Source: [Bacillus] enclensis (GTDB taxonomy: Bacteria > Bacillota > Bacilli > Bacillales > Bacillaceae_B). From it: DNA of 64,000 bases. The translations under genes were made by a program, and so were the position numbers. Of this stretch, positions 17,301 to 25,533 are shown one piece after another. The DNA lies in assembly GCF_001456935.1 (NCBI RefSeq), contig NZ_KQ758482.1, positions 1,490,030 to 1,554,029 of the forward strand. Reading direction: 5' to 3'. Position 1 is the stretch's first letter. The number at the start of each line of letters is the position of its first letter. Under the pieces are notes generated by a model. The model searched no databases. It was given only the letters and a program-made list of their open reading frames with translations, and was not told the DNA's origin.

Positions 17301-17501
17301 AAACCCTTCCTCTAAAAAGCACAAAGAGGAAAGGTTTCAGATCATAGCCGCGCCTTTTCTCTCTTATCGTTCAAGGTATCCACCTTGCCTCAGTTTAGCA
17401 CCTTCGCTTCATGGGATCCTTCAATAAGAAAGACCCACTATCTATTTAGCAGGTTGCTGGGTTTCATAGGGTCTGCTCCCTCCACCAGCTCAGGATAAGA
17501 G
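17301..17501 (-). promoter_or_regulatory. SAM-I (S-box) riboswitch with terminator
   Basis: Read on the minus strand, the aptamer runs from CTCTTATC (17501) to GATAAGAG (17361), giving the closing P1 stem. Conserved S-box pieces are all present: GAGCTGGTGGAGGGA, CCCTATGAAACCC, GCAACC, AAGGTGCTAA and ACTGAGGCAAGG. A terminator follows (arms 17302-17313 and 17325-17337, then TTTTTT). It lies between a consensus promoter and metK, so SAM binding should repress metK by premature termination. Confidence 0.97.
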
Positions 17502-17519
17502 TATCCGTTCAAGGTACAA

Positions 17520-17548
17520 TAATAACGTTAAATACTCAAGAGTGTCAA
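17520..17548 (-). promoter_or_regulatory. metK promoter (SigA type)
   Basis: TTGACA (17543-17548) and TTATTA (17520-17525) on the minus strand, 17 bp apart, just upstream of the riboswitch aptamer. The start point would fall a few bases before the P1 stem. Confidence 0.8.
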
Positions 17549-17755
17549 ATGTTTTTTAGTATGAAAAGATTCCCGGTAAATCCGACTGGATAAACGACTC
17601 AAATATATTAAGAAGAAACATAACAAACATGGGTAAATGCATGATGATTTTCCGGTGGACAAGCATAAACTGCTCTAATAAGGAGAAATAAGGTGCGGAT
17701 TTTAAGGAAAATGTTACAAGTTTAAGTCACAATATAAAAAATGACTAAATAGTAT

Positions 17756-17782
17756 AGACTAATAAATTAATTGTGTTATACT
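17756..17782 (+). promoter_or_regulatory. pckA promoter with CcpN-type operator
   Basis: A -10 box TATACT at 17777-17782 overlaps TGTGTTATACT (17772-17782), an exact match to the CcpN consensus TRTGHYATAYW. CcpN represses gluconeogenic genes, including pckA, during glycolytic growth in B. subtilis. A degenerate inverted half (AGTATAGACTA) lies at 17751. The -35 is weak. The region 17549-17755 holds no gene. Confidence 0.7.
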
Positions 17783-17832
17783 ATTTTTGAAAAGATACAA
17801 GGTATTTAAATTTATATAAAGGAAGGGTTCTA

Positions 17833-19422
17833 ATGAATTCAGTGAGCATGTCTAATGAGTTAACAGAATTACTTAACGGTCAAAACATAAAAAATCAACT
17901 GTCTGTTTCACAATTAGTGGAAAAAGTTCTCCATAGAAATGAAGGCGTTTTAACTTCTTCGGGTGCGGTAAGAGCTGAAACGGGAACATATACAGGGCGC
18001 TCTCCTAAAGATAAATTCATCGTCGAGGAGCCTACTACGAAAGATAAGATTGATTGGGGATCTGTCAATCAGCCAATCTCCGCTGAATCATTCGATAAAT
18101 TATATCATAAAGTCCTTGCATACTTAAAAGAAAAAGAAGAAGTATTTGTCTTCAACGGGTTTGCAGGCGCAGATCCAAAACATAGACTGCCGATTCAGGT
18201 GATCAATGAATTTGCGTGGCATAACCTTTTCGCGCACCAGCTTTTCATCCGTCCAAGTGCGGAGGAGCTAATCTCTCACAATTCCGAATTCACGATCGTT
18301 TCTGCCCCTAACTTTAAAGCAGATCCCGCGGTTGACGGCACCAACTCGGAAACATTCATCATTGTTTCATTCGAAAAACGCATCGTCCTGATCGGCGGGA
18401 CTGAATATGCAGGAGAAATGAAAAAGTCAATCTTCTCCGTCATGAACTACATGCTCCCTGAAGCCGATATCCTTTCCATGCACTGCTCGGCGAATGTCGG
18501 CCGCGAAGGTGATGTTGCCTTATTCTTCGGACTTTCCGGAACAGGGAAGACGACTTTATCGGCAGATCCGAACCGCCGTCTGATCGGAGACGACGAACAC
18601 GGCTGGTCGCCGAACGGCGTATTCAATATCGAAGGCGGCTGCTATGCAAAATGCATCGGACTGACCCGTGAAAAGGAGCCTCAAATCTTTGATGCCATCC
18701 GTTTTGGATCAGTCCTTGAGAATGTCGTGCTTGATGAAGATTCACGCATTCCTGATTATGAGAATAACAGTTTAACAGAAAATACCCGTGCCGCTTATCC
18801 GCTCCAGGCAATGGAAAATATCGTGGAGCCAAGCGTGGCCGGACACCCTAATACAATCGTATTCCTGACTGCGGATGCATTCGGCGTACTGCCTCCGATC
18901 AGCAAACTGACAAAAGAACAGGCAATGTACCACTTCCTGAGCGGATACACTTCCAAGCTTGCTGGAACCGAGCGCGGCATCACTTCGCCGCAGGCAACAT
19001 TCTCAACATGCTTCGGTTCGCCATTCCTGCCGCTTGCAGCTACTCGTTATGCTGAAATGCTCGGAAAGAAAATCGATGAGCATAATGCAGAAGTGTATCT
19101 CGTGAATACTGGATGGACCGGCGGTGAATATGGCGTCGGCAGCCGAATGAAGCTTTCATTCACGCGTGCGATGGTGCAGGCAGCATTGGAAGGCGAACTG
19201 ACGAACGTCGAAACCGAAAAGGACGAAATCTTTGGCCTGAACATCCCTGTACACGTACCTGGAGTACCGGATGAGGTACTGCAGCCGGTTAAGACATGGT
19301 CGGATGAAAAAGCGTACAAAGCGAAAGCGACCGAACTTGCCAGCCAATTCAACGACAACTTCAAGAAATTCACTAACGTTCCAGCCGAAATCGAAGCAAA
19401 AGGCGGTCCGTCAGTAAAATAA
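17833..19422 (+). CDS. pckA: Phosphoenolpyruvate carboxykinase (ATP)
   Basis: A 529-residue gluconeogenic enzyme converting oxaloacetate and ATP to PEP, CO2 and ADP. Visible motifs are [10 protein letters not shown] near residue 54, the kinase P-loop [13 protein letters not shown] near 235, and [14 protein letters not shown] near 253 (metal-binding region). The ATG follows AAAGGAAGGG. It is divergent from metK with a long shared regulatory region, the same arrangement as in B. subtilis, and has a CcpN-type box over its promoter. Confidence 0.97.
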   Translation: MNSVSMSNELTELLNGQNIKNQLSVSQLVEKVLHRNEGVLTSSGAVRAETGTYTGRSPKDKFIVEEPTTKDKIDWGSVNQPISAESFDKLYHKVLAYLKEKEEVFVFNGFAGADPKHRLPIQVINEFAWHNLFAHQLFIRPSAEELISHNSEFTIVSAPNFKADPAVDGTNSETFIIVSFEKRIVLIGGTEYAGEMKKSIFSVMNYMLPEADILSMHCSANVGREGDVALFFGLSGTGKTTLSADPNRRLIGDDEHGWSPNGVFNIEGGCYAKCIGLTREKEPQIFDAIRFGSVLENVVLDEDSRIPDYENNSLTENTRAAYPLQAMENIVEPSVAGHPNTIVFLTADAFGVLPPISKLTKEQAMYHFLSGYTSKLAGTERGITSPQATFSTCFGSPFLPLAATRYAEMLGKKIDEHNAEVYLVNTGWTGGEYGVGSRMKLSFTRAMVQAALEGELTNVETEKDEIFGLNIPVHVPGVPDEVLQPVKTWSDEKAYKAKATELASQFNDNFKKFTNVPAEIEAKGGPSVK

Positions 19423-19435
19423 TTCATGCAGAAGA

Positions 19436-19468
19436 GTCCAGCACTTAAAATGTGTTGGGCTTTTTTTA
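19436..19468 (+). terminator. pckA terminator
   Basis: A 9-bp stem (GTCCAGCAC with GTGTTGGGC, two G-T pairs) and a T-run of seven bases, 13 bp after the pckA stop. Confidence 0.85.
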
Positions 19469-19533
19469 TTTTTGGGACGGGTTTTGCGGGGATGATCTTA
19501 ATTCTTGGTTGTCTCATCTGGAGGCATGGGCGG

Positions 19534-19670
19534 TAGTCAACGATTTAGTTTTTTATCAACGAAAATCTCGGATTGATTATCAACAAAAAAACCGATTTAT
19601 CAATGTTTTTTCAGGTTACCGACAATTCTCTGTAAATCAACAAATTCCGCCTGCGCCGATAACAACATCC
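19534..19670. repeat. About 20-bp phased array of a TATCAAC motif
   Basis: Variants of TATCAAC start near 19534 (TAGTCAAC), 19554, 19578, 19598 (TATCAAT), 19617 (TACCGAC), 19635 (AATCAAC) and 19658 (GATAACAAC), spaced 18-24 bp with most near 20. Intervening bases differ. It lies between the convergent genes pckA and the small membrane-protein gene; no other feature is seen there. Confidence 0.6.
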
Positions 19671-19698
19671 AGCACCCCAATCCAACCCATCCCCAAAT

Positions 19699-19722
19699 AA
19701 AAAAAGAGGATTCCTCCTCTTT
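19699..19722 (-). terminator. Terminator of the lmo0937-type gene
   Basis: Stem AAAGAGGA/TCCTCTTT with a 4-base loop; on the minus strand it is followed by a T-run. It lies 14 bp past the stop of the small gene. Confidence 0.75.
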
Positions 19723-19735
19723 CCTTAAAACAAAG

Positions 19736-19885
19736 CTATACACCTTTCTTCCGGCCTGTAATCAGATTCCACAAGAACACGATTACGGCAATGACCAATA
19801 AAATATGGATGATGGCTCCGCCGATCTTGAATATCAGTCCAAGCAGCCAAAGGACAACAAGGATCCCGATAATGGTCCACAACAT
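19736..19885 (-). CDS. Small membrane protein, lmo0937 family
   Basis: A 49-residue protein starting MLWTIIGILVVLWLLGLIF, then a glycine-rich turn (KIGGAIIH), a second membrane span (ILLVIAVIVFLWNLI) and a basic end TGRKKGV. This two-span layout is the lmo0937 family pattern; related proteins are often general-stress genes, though I see no clear SigB promoter here. GGAGGCG precedes the ATG and a terminator follows, so it is a complete single-gene unit. Confidence 0.85.
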   Translation of the reverse strand: MLWTIIGILVVLWLLGLIFKIGGAIIHILLVIAVIVFLWNLITGRKKGV

Positions 19886-19992
19886 CTATACCGCCTCCTT
19901 CATGATGAATTAGTGCTCACTCATTTACTGATGATAAATCATGTATTGATGCTAACTTTCCCTAAAATTCATTTTTTAAAACAAAAAAGGAA

Positions 19993-20019
19993 ATTTAGTA
20001 AAAATTCTCTTTACTAAAT
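19993..20019. promoter_or_regulatory. 10-bp perfect inverted repeat upstream of the acetyltransferase gene
   Basis: ATTTAGTAAA and TTTACTAAAT flank a 7-base centre, about 55 bp upstream of the GNAT start. It resembles an operator more than a terminator because it is AT-rich and has no T-run. The regulator is unknown. Confidence 0.45.
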
Positions 20020-20072
20020 ATTATAAATTTTGGTAATATATCAATTAAAACTTATAAAGGGGTTTGGGGGAA

Positions 20073-20861
20073 ATGATCAAGGTACTGACACAGGAGGATG
20101 ACAGGCAATGCCAGCAGTTAATTCAAAAAGAGCCTGCTGAGAACTTGTTCATCATTGGTGATATTGAAGCATTCGGTTACGAACAGGATTTTCAGAAGAT
20201 CTGGGGGGATTTTGACGAAGATGGGAATCTGAGAGGGGTCCTTCTGAAGTATAGAGAGAACTTCATTCCTTATTCGCCGGGGGAATTCGATGCGGAAGGG
20301 TTTGCAGCCATCATCAACAGCTGCGAGGACTTTTCCATCATGTCCGGGTTAAAGGCCGTAACGTCGAAAGTCGAACCTTTTCTATCAAGGGAATTCCAAT
20401 CCAAAAGACAGATGTACTATGCCAAACTGGATAATTCGGAGTCATTATCAGAAGGAGAGCTTCATCATGTTGAAAAAGCCACCATTGAGGCATTGCCAAA
20501 ATTGGTTGAGCTCCTGAACAGCATCCCGGAGTTCAGCGGCGGAAGTTTCACTGTCGAGAAAAGAAAACACGGGATGGAAAAAGGGGTCGCGCGCAGCTAC
20601 TATATCGAAAGAGACGGCATCTTTGTATCTTCCGCTTCCACTACTGCGGAGAACAGCTCCTCGGCGATGATCGTGGCCGTCTGCACTCATCCAGATTATA
20701 AGAAAAAAGGATATGCGACCGAGTGCATGACAAAATTATGCCGTGATGTTCTCCAAGAAGGCAAGGAGCTCTGCCTTTTTTACGATAATCCCGAGGCGGG
20801 CAGGATTTATAAAAATATTGGTTTTGAAGATATAGGCTACTGGATGATGTATAAATTTTAA
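20073..20861 (+). CDS. GNAT-family N-acetyltransferase
   Basis: A 262-residue protein with an N-terminal divergent half and a C-terminal GNAT domain. The acetyl-CoA loop is seen in AVCTHPDYKKKGYATECMTKLC near residue 208 (V-x3-P-x-Y-K-x2-GYA pattern), followed by YDNPEAGRIYKNIGFEDIG near 240. The ATG at 20073 is preceded by AAAGGGG at about ten bases. The substrate is unknown. The gene stands alone and has a strong terminator. Confidence 0.8.
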   Translation: MIKVLTQEDDRQCQQLIQKEPAENLFIIGDIEAFGYEQDFQKIWGDFDEDGNLRGVLLKYRENFIPYSPGEFDAEGFAAIINSCEDFSIMSGLKAVTSKVEPFLSREFQSKRQMYYAKLDNSESLSEGELHHVEKATIEALPKLVELLNSIPEFSGGSFTVEKRKHGMEKGVARSYYIERDGIFVSSASTTAENSSSAMIVAVCTHPDYKKKGYATECMTKLCRDVLQEGKELCLFYDNPEAGRIYKNIGFEDIGYWMMYKF

Positions 20862-20873
20862 TATTCCCAAAAA

Positions 20874-20911
20874 AACAGCCGGATCTCCATTTTCAGGAGA
20901 CCCGGCTGTTT
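20874..20911. terminator. Bidirectional terminator between GNAT gene and bioY
   Basis: Arms AACAGCCGG-A-TCTCC and GGAGA-C-CCGGCTGTT, 15 bp with one mismatch, flanked by A and T runs between the convergent genes. Confidence 0.85.
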
Positions 20912-20915
20912 TCAT

Positions 20916-21479
20916 TCATGCCGCAGCATCTGCACGATTGTGTATCAATCTTGCCTGAATCAGCCGCTTTCGAACGGTAATCCCTATCCAGCTGGCCAGG
21001 AATGCCTTGATCAATCCGACCACGATGAACGGATACACTCCTGCCGCCATCGCCTGTGTCCAGCTTAAATCTGCCACGTATTTCAATTGAATGGTCCCGA
21101 TCAGAAGGGTGACGACCATCCCCGCCGTATTCGCCACCATTGCCATTGTAAGATTGAACTTTGTCTTCTCAAGGATCAAGCCTGTAATGAATGCCGCCGC
21201 GCTAAACCCGAATATGTAGCCCCCGGTTGGTCCCACCAACACCTGGGCACCTCCGCTGAATCCTGCAAAGACCGGCACCCCTACCGCTCCAAGCAATGCA
21301 TATCCAATCATGGCGAAAGCTCCGTATCTGCTTCCCAGAATCGTTGCCGTCAGTCCGACCGCCAGTGTCTGCCCGCTGATTGGAACGAGCGGGAGCGGTA
21401 TTTCTATCTGCGCAAAAATCCCCGTTATCGCAGCAAAGATGCTGCACTGTATGATCACTCTTAATTTTTCCCCATTCAT
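20916..21479 (-). CDS. bioY: Biotin transporter S component BioY
   Basis: A 187-residue integral membrane protein with six hydrophobic segments. Family hallmarks are ISGQTLAVGLTATILGSRYG near residue 33 and GPTGGYIFGFSAAAFITG near 85, which form the biotin site. BioY imports biotin alone or with an ECF energy module; no ecfA/ecfT genes lie nearby, so a shared ECF module elsewhere is likely. A BirA-type operator overlaps the promoter region. Confidence 0.93.
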   Translation of the reverse strand: MNGEKLRVIIQCSIFAAITGIFAQIEIPLPLVPISGQTLAVGLTATILGSRYGAFAMIGYALLGAVGVPVFAGFSGGAQVLVGPTGGYIFGFSAAAFITGLILEKTKFNLTMAMVANTAGMVVTLLIGTIQLKYVADLSWTQAMAAGVYPFIVVGLIKAFLASWIGITVRKRLIQARLIHNRADAAA

Positions 21480-21495
21480 GATTGTTCTCCCCTTT

Positions 21496-21529
21496 TGCGT
21501 TAACCTTCAATAATATAAAGTTAACACAA
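21496..21529 (-). promoter_or_regulatory. BirA-type biotin operator upstream of bioY
   Basis: Two GTTAAC arms (21499-21504 and 21520-21525), in TGTTAAC-type contexts separated by 15 bases, match the BirA operator pattern (TGTNAAC-N14-16-GTTNACA). It lies 20 bp upstream of the bioY start, where bound BirA would block transcription when biotin is plentiful. Confidence 0.7.
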
Positions 21530-21532
21530 TTT

Positions 21533-22078
21533 TCAATTCTCGGGAAGAACCTTAAATACTTTTTCTACAAACCAGCGTATGATATAGGAAAGGACAAAAT
21601 ATATGACAAACGACCACCATGGTTCCCATTGATACGCCTTATAATAATCGAGCCACCTGAAAAACGGTTCGCTGATGAATGAAGCTCCACCGGCCAAAAC
21701 TAAATTTGCAATAAAAAATGCTTTTCCTTTGGGAAAATAATAATAAATTAACATATAAGTGACCGGTATCAACGCATAATCAAATAAATAGGCTTTCGGA
21801 TAAATGGGCAAAAGCTCGGTCGGATAGCCCCAATAACCCAGTTCATACCCAAACCCGTCCAAGTTCGCCGCTGCCATGATCCATACCAGACCCAGGAACA
21901 ATATCCTCGGAAGCTGCCGGCGATCCACCAATTTCAACAGCAGCACCCAGAGAAGAATCATTAAAACAATTATGATCCACCACTTCAGTGAAAGGAAATT
22001 GTATTTCAACCAATAGTCAATATTTAAATTTACCGCCCTCTGCAGCTCGTCATGAACTTTATCATATTTCTCAACCAT
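21533..22078 (-). CDS. CBO0543-type integral membrane protein
   Basis: A 181-residue membrane protein with about five hydrophobic segments. Recognisable blocks are LGYWGYPTELLPIYPKAYLF near residue 80 and the aromatic EPFFRWLDYYKAYQWEPWWS near 137, typical of the CBO0543 family. The function of the family is not known. The start at 22078 is an ATG with a weak ribosome site. Not linked functionally to its neighbours. Confidence 0.75.
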   Translation of the reverse strand: MVEKYDKVHDELQRAVNLNIDYWLKYNFLSLKWWIIIVLMILLWVLLLKLVDRRQLPRILFLGLVWIMAAANLDGFGYELGYWGYPTELLPIYPKAYLFDYALIPVTYMLIYYYFPKGKAFFIANLVLAGGASFISEPFFRWLDYYKAYQWEPWWSFVIYFVLSYIIRWFVEKVFKVLPEN

Positions 22079-22145
22079 CGCAGTACCTCAGTTTTTTTAC
22101 TAGTATGGGAATATATCCAAGTATTTATCCTAAAATAAAAGAGGC

Positions 22146-22443
22146 TGGGACAAAAGTGATTTAGCATAAGCAAAACCCGAACTATTTTGCATGAGATGAG
22201 GCAAAATAGCTCGGGTTTTTTATTTGTTCATTGTACATCTAGGAATTAGCTCATTCAGCGGTTGATTGGAGTGCAAGACGAAGACTCCTGCGGGAAGAGT
22301 AGCTTATGTGAGACCCCGCAGGCTTGCCGAGGAGGCTCACGGGCTACCCGCGGAAAGCGTAGTCTTGCACGGAAATCATTAGCGTTATTTAGTCCACTCT
22401 GAAATGTTCGTCTTTAGACAAGGGAATTTTAGTTTTGTCCCAA
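22146..22443 (+). repeat. Dispersed palindromic repeat, copy C, most complete
   Basis: The copy is bounded by inverted ends TGGGACAAAA (22147) and TTTTGTCCCA (22433). Inside are a terminator-like hairpin (AAACCCGAACTATTTTGC near 22170 with its complement ending in GGGTTTTTT), a linker with TGTTCATTGTACATCTAG, and the core 22257-22386, which carries nested arms GTGCAAGACG...CTTGCAC and GTGAG...CTCAC. It fills the gap between two same-strand genes; no gene is present in 22079-22447. Confidence 0.85.
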
Positions 22444-22447
22444 TCTC

Positions 22448-22690
22448 CTAATTGGTTTTATTGAGCGAAATCAGCTTGTAGAAGATGATGGTTTGATCAT
22501 CATGCCATTGGACTTTTTCAATCATCGCATAGCCCCTTGAGTGGCTCTTCTTCGTTGTCCTTACTTCAATGGGGGTGTTCATCGGATACAAACGGTAGCC
22601 TTCTTTTTGCAACTGAAATAAGTTGTCTTTCTTCCTCACTTCTCTTCCTTTCGTGACGAGCATGGTATTAAGCTCAAGACCCATTCCCAT
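22448..22690 (-). CDS. ytmB: YtmB family protein (DUF2584)
   Basis: An 80-residue protein beginning MGMGLELNTMLVTKGREVR and containing the family block GYRLYPMNTPIEV near residue 31. Function is unknown. It follows ytmA by 12 bp on the same strand, an order shared with B. subtilis, so the two are probably cotranscribed. AAAGGGG precedes the ATG. Confidence 0.85.
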   Translation of the reverse strand: MGMGLELNTMLVTKGREVRKKDNLFQLQKEGYRLYPMNTPIEVRTTKKSHSRGYAMIEKVQWHDDQTIIFYKLISLNKTN

Positions 22691-22702
22691 GGTGATTCCC
22701 CT

Positions 22703-23488
22703 TTACTGCTGTTTTTTCATCCAATCACAGAGCATCTTGACGATTTCACGGTTCTTCAACGGGGGGAAATAATGTGTGTACGCTGAAAAATAATAGGATT
22801 CGACCGATTTCCCTGCCTCTTTCAGCCTTTTTTCTAATCTATATGCATGATCGATTGAAACGTTCTGATCTTTTTTCCCGTGTATGATCAGGACAGGTGC
22901 TGAAATCTCTTCTATTTCATAAAGGGGGGTCCGCCATTCGTAGCGCTCAGGATATTTATTCGGACTGCCGCCGATCACCCTCTTCATCATCCTCCGGAGG
23001 TCTTTCCGTTCTTCGTAGGTGAGGAACATATCGGACACCCCTCCCCAGGTGACGATGGAAGTGACCTCTTTCATCTCAATCCCGGTGAAGAGAGCCATGA
23101 CGCCTCCACGGGAAAAGCCGAAAACATGGATCCTCCCGTTATGCACCCTTTCATATTTCTCCAAAAACCTATAAGCCGACAATGCATCCTCACGGTCATC
23201 ACCTGCAAAGTCCTCGTTTCCTTCGCCGCCGCGGTTCCCCCGGTAATACGGGGCAAACACAATGAATCCTTCCTGGGCAAATTGGGCGATGCGGGCCGGC
23301 CTTACCATTCCAACCCCTTTTATTCCGCCCCTCAAATAGAGGAATCCATCATATGTACCTTCTTTCGCAGGCTGTGCAAGCATCCCTTTCACCCTCAGTC
23401 CCCCTGAGATATAAACGATTTCATAGAGCTCTACATGCGGATTTGGGGAAGGAAATAACGTTTTTTTCAAAATGGTTCCGTTCTTCAT
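22703..23488 (-). CDS. ytmA: Alpha/beta hydrolase YtmA, peptidase S9-like
   Basis: A 261-residue serine hydrolase of the prolyl-oligopeptidase type. The nucleophile motif is GFSRGG near residue 124; an Asp in IHGKKDQNV near 212 and a His in AYTHYFPP near 241 complete the triad. The ATG at 23488 follows AGGAAGAG; a longer frame to 23545 has no ribosome site. Substrate is unknown. The neighbouring ytmB is probably in the same operon. Confidence 0.85.
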   Translation of the reverse strand: MKNGTILKKTLFPSPNPHVELYEIVYISGGLRVKGMLAQPAKEGTYDGFLYLRGGIKGVGMVRPARIAQFAQEGFIVFAPYYRGNRGGEGNEDFAGDDREDALSAYRFLEKYERVHNGRIHVFGFSRGGVMALFTGIEMKEVTSIVTWGGVSDMFLTYEERKDLRRMMKRVIGGSPNKYPERYEWRTPLYEIEEISAPVLIIHGKKDQNVSIDHAYRLEKRLKEAGKSVESYYFSAYTHYFPPLKNREIVKMLCDWMKKQQ

Positions 23489-23593
23489 ATTCTCTTCCTT
23501 TCGAAAAGTGGGCTCTGGGTATTCACACAATTTCATCCCATACATACACTATTTTATCAAATCTCAATTTCAAATTATCACGGTTCCCTATAG

Positions 23594-23649
23594 GCGCAAC
23601 ATACCCCTCTATCATGGCAGACAAACGTTTAGAGGGTATTCGCATGCGC
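23594..23649 (+). promoter_or_regulatory. Extended stem-loop in the ytlA leader
   Basis: Nested arms GCGC (23594/23646) and ATACCCCTCTA (23601) with TAGAGGGTAT (23630) enclose an 18-base loop, about 30 bp before the ytlA start. There is no T-run, so it is not a simple terminator. I do not match it to a known riboswitch; it could be a leader regulatory structure. Confidence 0.35.
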
Positions 23650-23679
23650 ACATGTTTCATTCCAAGGAGGAAAATCCAC

Positions 23680-24684
23680 ATGAAAAAATGGTCTCGAATT
23701 GCTTTCACCCTATTAGCAGCCGCTTCTCTCACCATCGGTCTGACCGCATGCGGCAGCGGAAAAGATGAACTGGAAAAAGTACGTGTGGCAGAAGTGACCC
23801 GCTCCATCTTCTATGCTCCCCAATATGTGGCGATTGAAAAAGGCTTTTTTAAAGAAGAAGGACTTGATATCGAGCTTACCACCACCTGGGGCGGCGATAA
23901 GACGATGACTTCCCTGCTGTCCGGCGGCGCTGATATCGCCCTGGTCGGTTCGGAGACATCGATTTATGTCCATGCGCAGGGGTCCGATGATCCCGTCATC
24001 AACTTTGCCCAGCTCACTCAGACGGACGGAACCTTCCTGGTTTCCCGTGAAAAGGTGGAAAACTTTGACTGGGAGCAGCTCAAAGGCTCCACATTCCTCG
24101 GTCAGCGTAAAGGCGGCATGCCGCAGATGGTAGGGGAATTTGTGCTCAAGCAGCATGGAATCGATCCGCATAACGACTTGAACCTCATCCAGAACATCGA
24201 TTTTGCCAATATCGCCAACGCTTTTGCATCCGGTACAGGCGATTATGTACAGCTTTTCGAACCTACTGCCTCGATCTTTGAAAAAGAAGGAAAAGGTCAT
24301 ATCATCGCATCATTCGGAACAGAGTCCGGCCACGTCCCGTATACCACTTTCATGGCAAAGGACAGTTATATGAAAGAGAACAGTGAAACCATCGAAAAGT
24401 TCACGAGAGCCCTCTATAAAGCCCAGAAATGGGTGGATGAAAGCTCGCCAGGTGAAATTGCGGAAGTCCTTGAGCCTTACTTCGAAGATACGGAATCAGA
24501 CATCATCGAAACAGTGGTTGAACGCTACAAATCACAGGGATCCTTTGCAACTGACCCGATCCTCGACACGGAGGAATGGAACAACCTGCAGGACATCATG
24601 GACGAAGCGGGAGAACTTCCGGTAAGGATCGACCACAAAACTCTCGTCAACACTTCTGTTGCCGAAAAAGTAAGTAAAAGATAA
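23680..24684 (+). CDS. ytlA: ABC transporter substrate-binding lipoprotein YtlA (SsuA/THI5-like)
   Basis: A 334-residue lipoprotein: signal peptide MKKWSRIAFTLLAAASLTIG with lipobox LTAC (Cys near 25). The mature part is an SsuA/NMT1-type solute-binding domain, with SIFYAPQYVAIEKGFFKEEG near residue 41 and SGGADIALVGSET near 78. The ATG at 23680 follows AAGGAGG; the open frame extends upstream without a start signal. It heads ytlA-ytlC-ytlD. Relatives bind sulfonates, nitrate, or thiamine pyrimidines; no TPP riboswitch is seen, so the ligand is open. Confidence 0.85.
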   Translation: MKKWSRIAFTLLAAASLTIGLTACGSGKDELEKVRVAEVTRSIFYAPQYVAIEKGFFKEEGLDIELTTTWGGDKTMTSLLSGGADIALVGSETSIYVHAQGSDDPVINFAQLTQTDGTFLVSREKVENFDWEQLKGSTFLGQRKGGMPQMVGEFVLKQHGIDPHNDLNLIQNIDFANIANAFASGTGDYVQLFEPTASIFEKEGKGHIIASFGTESGHVPYTTFMAKDSYMKENSETIEKFTRALYKAQKWVDESSPGEIAEVLEPYFEDTESDIIETVVERYKSQGSFATDPILDTEEWNNLQDIMDEAGELPVRIDHKTLVNTSVAEKVSKR

Positions 24685-24756
24685 AATCACCGACCTGACC
24701 AGGCTGACTATTTCGTCAGCCTCTTATCAATTTAGAAAGACTGGAGGCGCGTTACC

Positions 24757-25533
24757 GTGGATTTTTTGTCTGTGGACTCGATTCATCACACTTATTTTTC
24801 CCCTAAAACGGCAACCAATGCCCTGGCCAATATTTCATTAAATGTGAATGAAGGTGAATTCATTTCATTTATCGGACCGAGCGGATGCGGAAAAACCACC
24901 CTGCTTTCCATCATTGCCGGGCTCATAAAACCTACTGAGGGAAAAGTACTCCTGAACGGCAGGCCGGTCAGTTCTGAAAAGAATCAAATGGGATATATGC
25001 TTCAGCAGGACTATCTTTTCCCCTGGAAAACGATAGAGGAAAATATCTTATTAGGGTTGAGAATCATGGATAGCCTGACGGAGGAGAAAAAAACCGAGGC
25101 ATATGAACTGCTTGAAGAATTGGGACTGAAGGGGGTCGGGGCTTCATATCCGAGAGAGCTCTCAGGGGGGATGCGGCAGCGGGTAGCCCTGATCCGTACA
25201 TTGATCACAGAGCCAAAGATCCTCCTGTTGGATGAGCCATTTTCGGCCCTTGATTATCAAACGAAGCTGAAACTTGAAGATCTGATATTCACGACCTTAA
25301 AATCATTGAATAAAACAGCCGTCCTCGTCACGCATGATATCGGTGAAGCAATTGCCATGAGCGACAGGATCATTTTATTCGCTTCAAACCCGGGGAGAGT
25401 GCATAGAGTTTTTGAGGTACCCCCTGAATTAAAGGGATTGAAGCCATTTACCGTTCGAAATCATGAAGCCTATCCGCCATTTTTCCAGAATATATGGAAG
25501 GAGCTTGAGAACCTTGAATCAGGAAACCCTTAA
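24757..25533 (+). CDS. ytlC: ABC transporter ATP-binding protein YtlC
   Basis: A 258-residue nucleotide-binding subunit. Walker A is [10 protein letters not shown] near residue 43, the Q-loop is [10 protein letters not shown] near 80, the signature is [15 protein letters not shown] near 135, and Walker B is [11 protein letters not shown] near 159, followed by H-loop THD. Start is GTG with GGAGG ten bases upstream. It pairs with YtlD in importing the ligand bound by YtlA. Confidence 0.9.
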   Translation: MDFLSVDSIHHTYFSPKTATNALANISLNVNEGEFISFIGPSGCGKTTLLSIIAGLIKPTEGKVLLNGRPVSSEKNQMGYMLQQDYLFPWKTIEENILLGLRIMDSLTEEKKTEAYELLEELGLKGVGASYPRELSGGMRQRVALIRTLITEPKILLLDEPFSALDYQTKLKLEDLIFTTLKSLNKTAVLVTHDIGEAIAMSDRIILFASNPGRVHRVFEVPPELKGLKPFTVRNHEAYPPFFQNIWKELENLESGNP

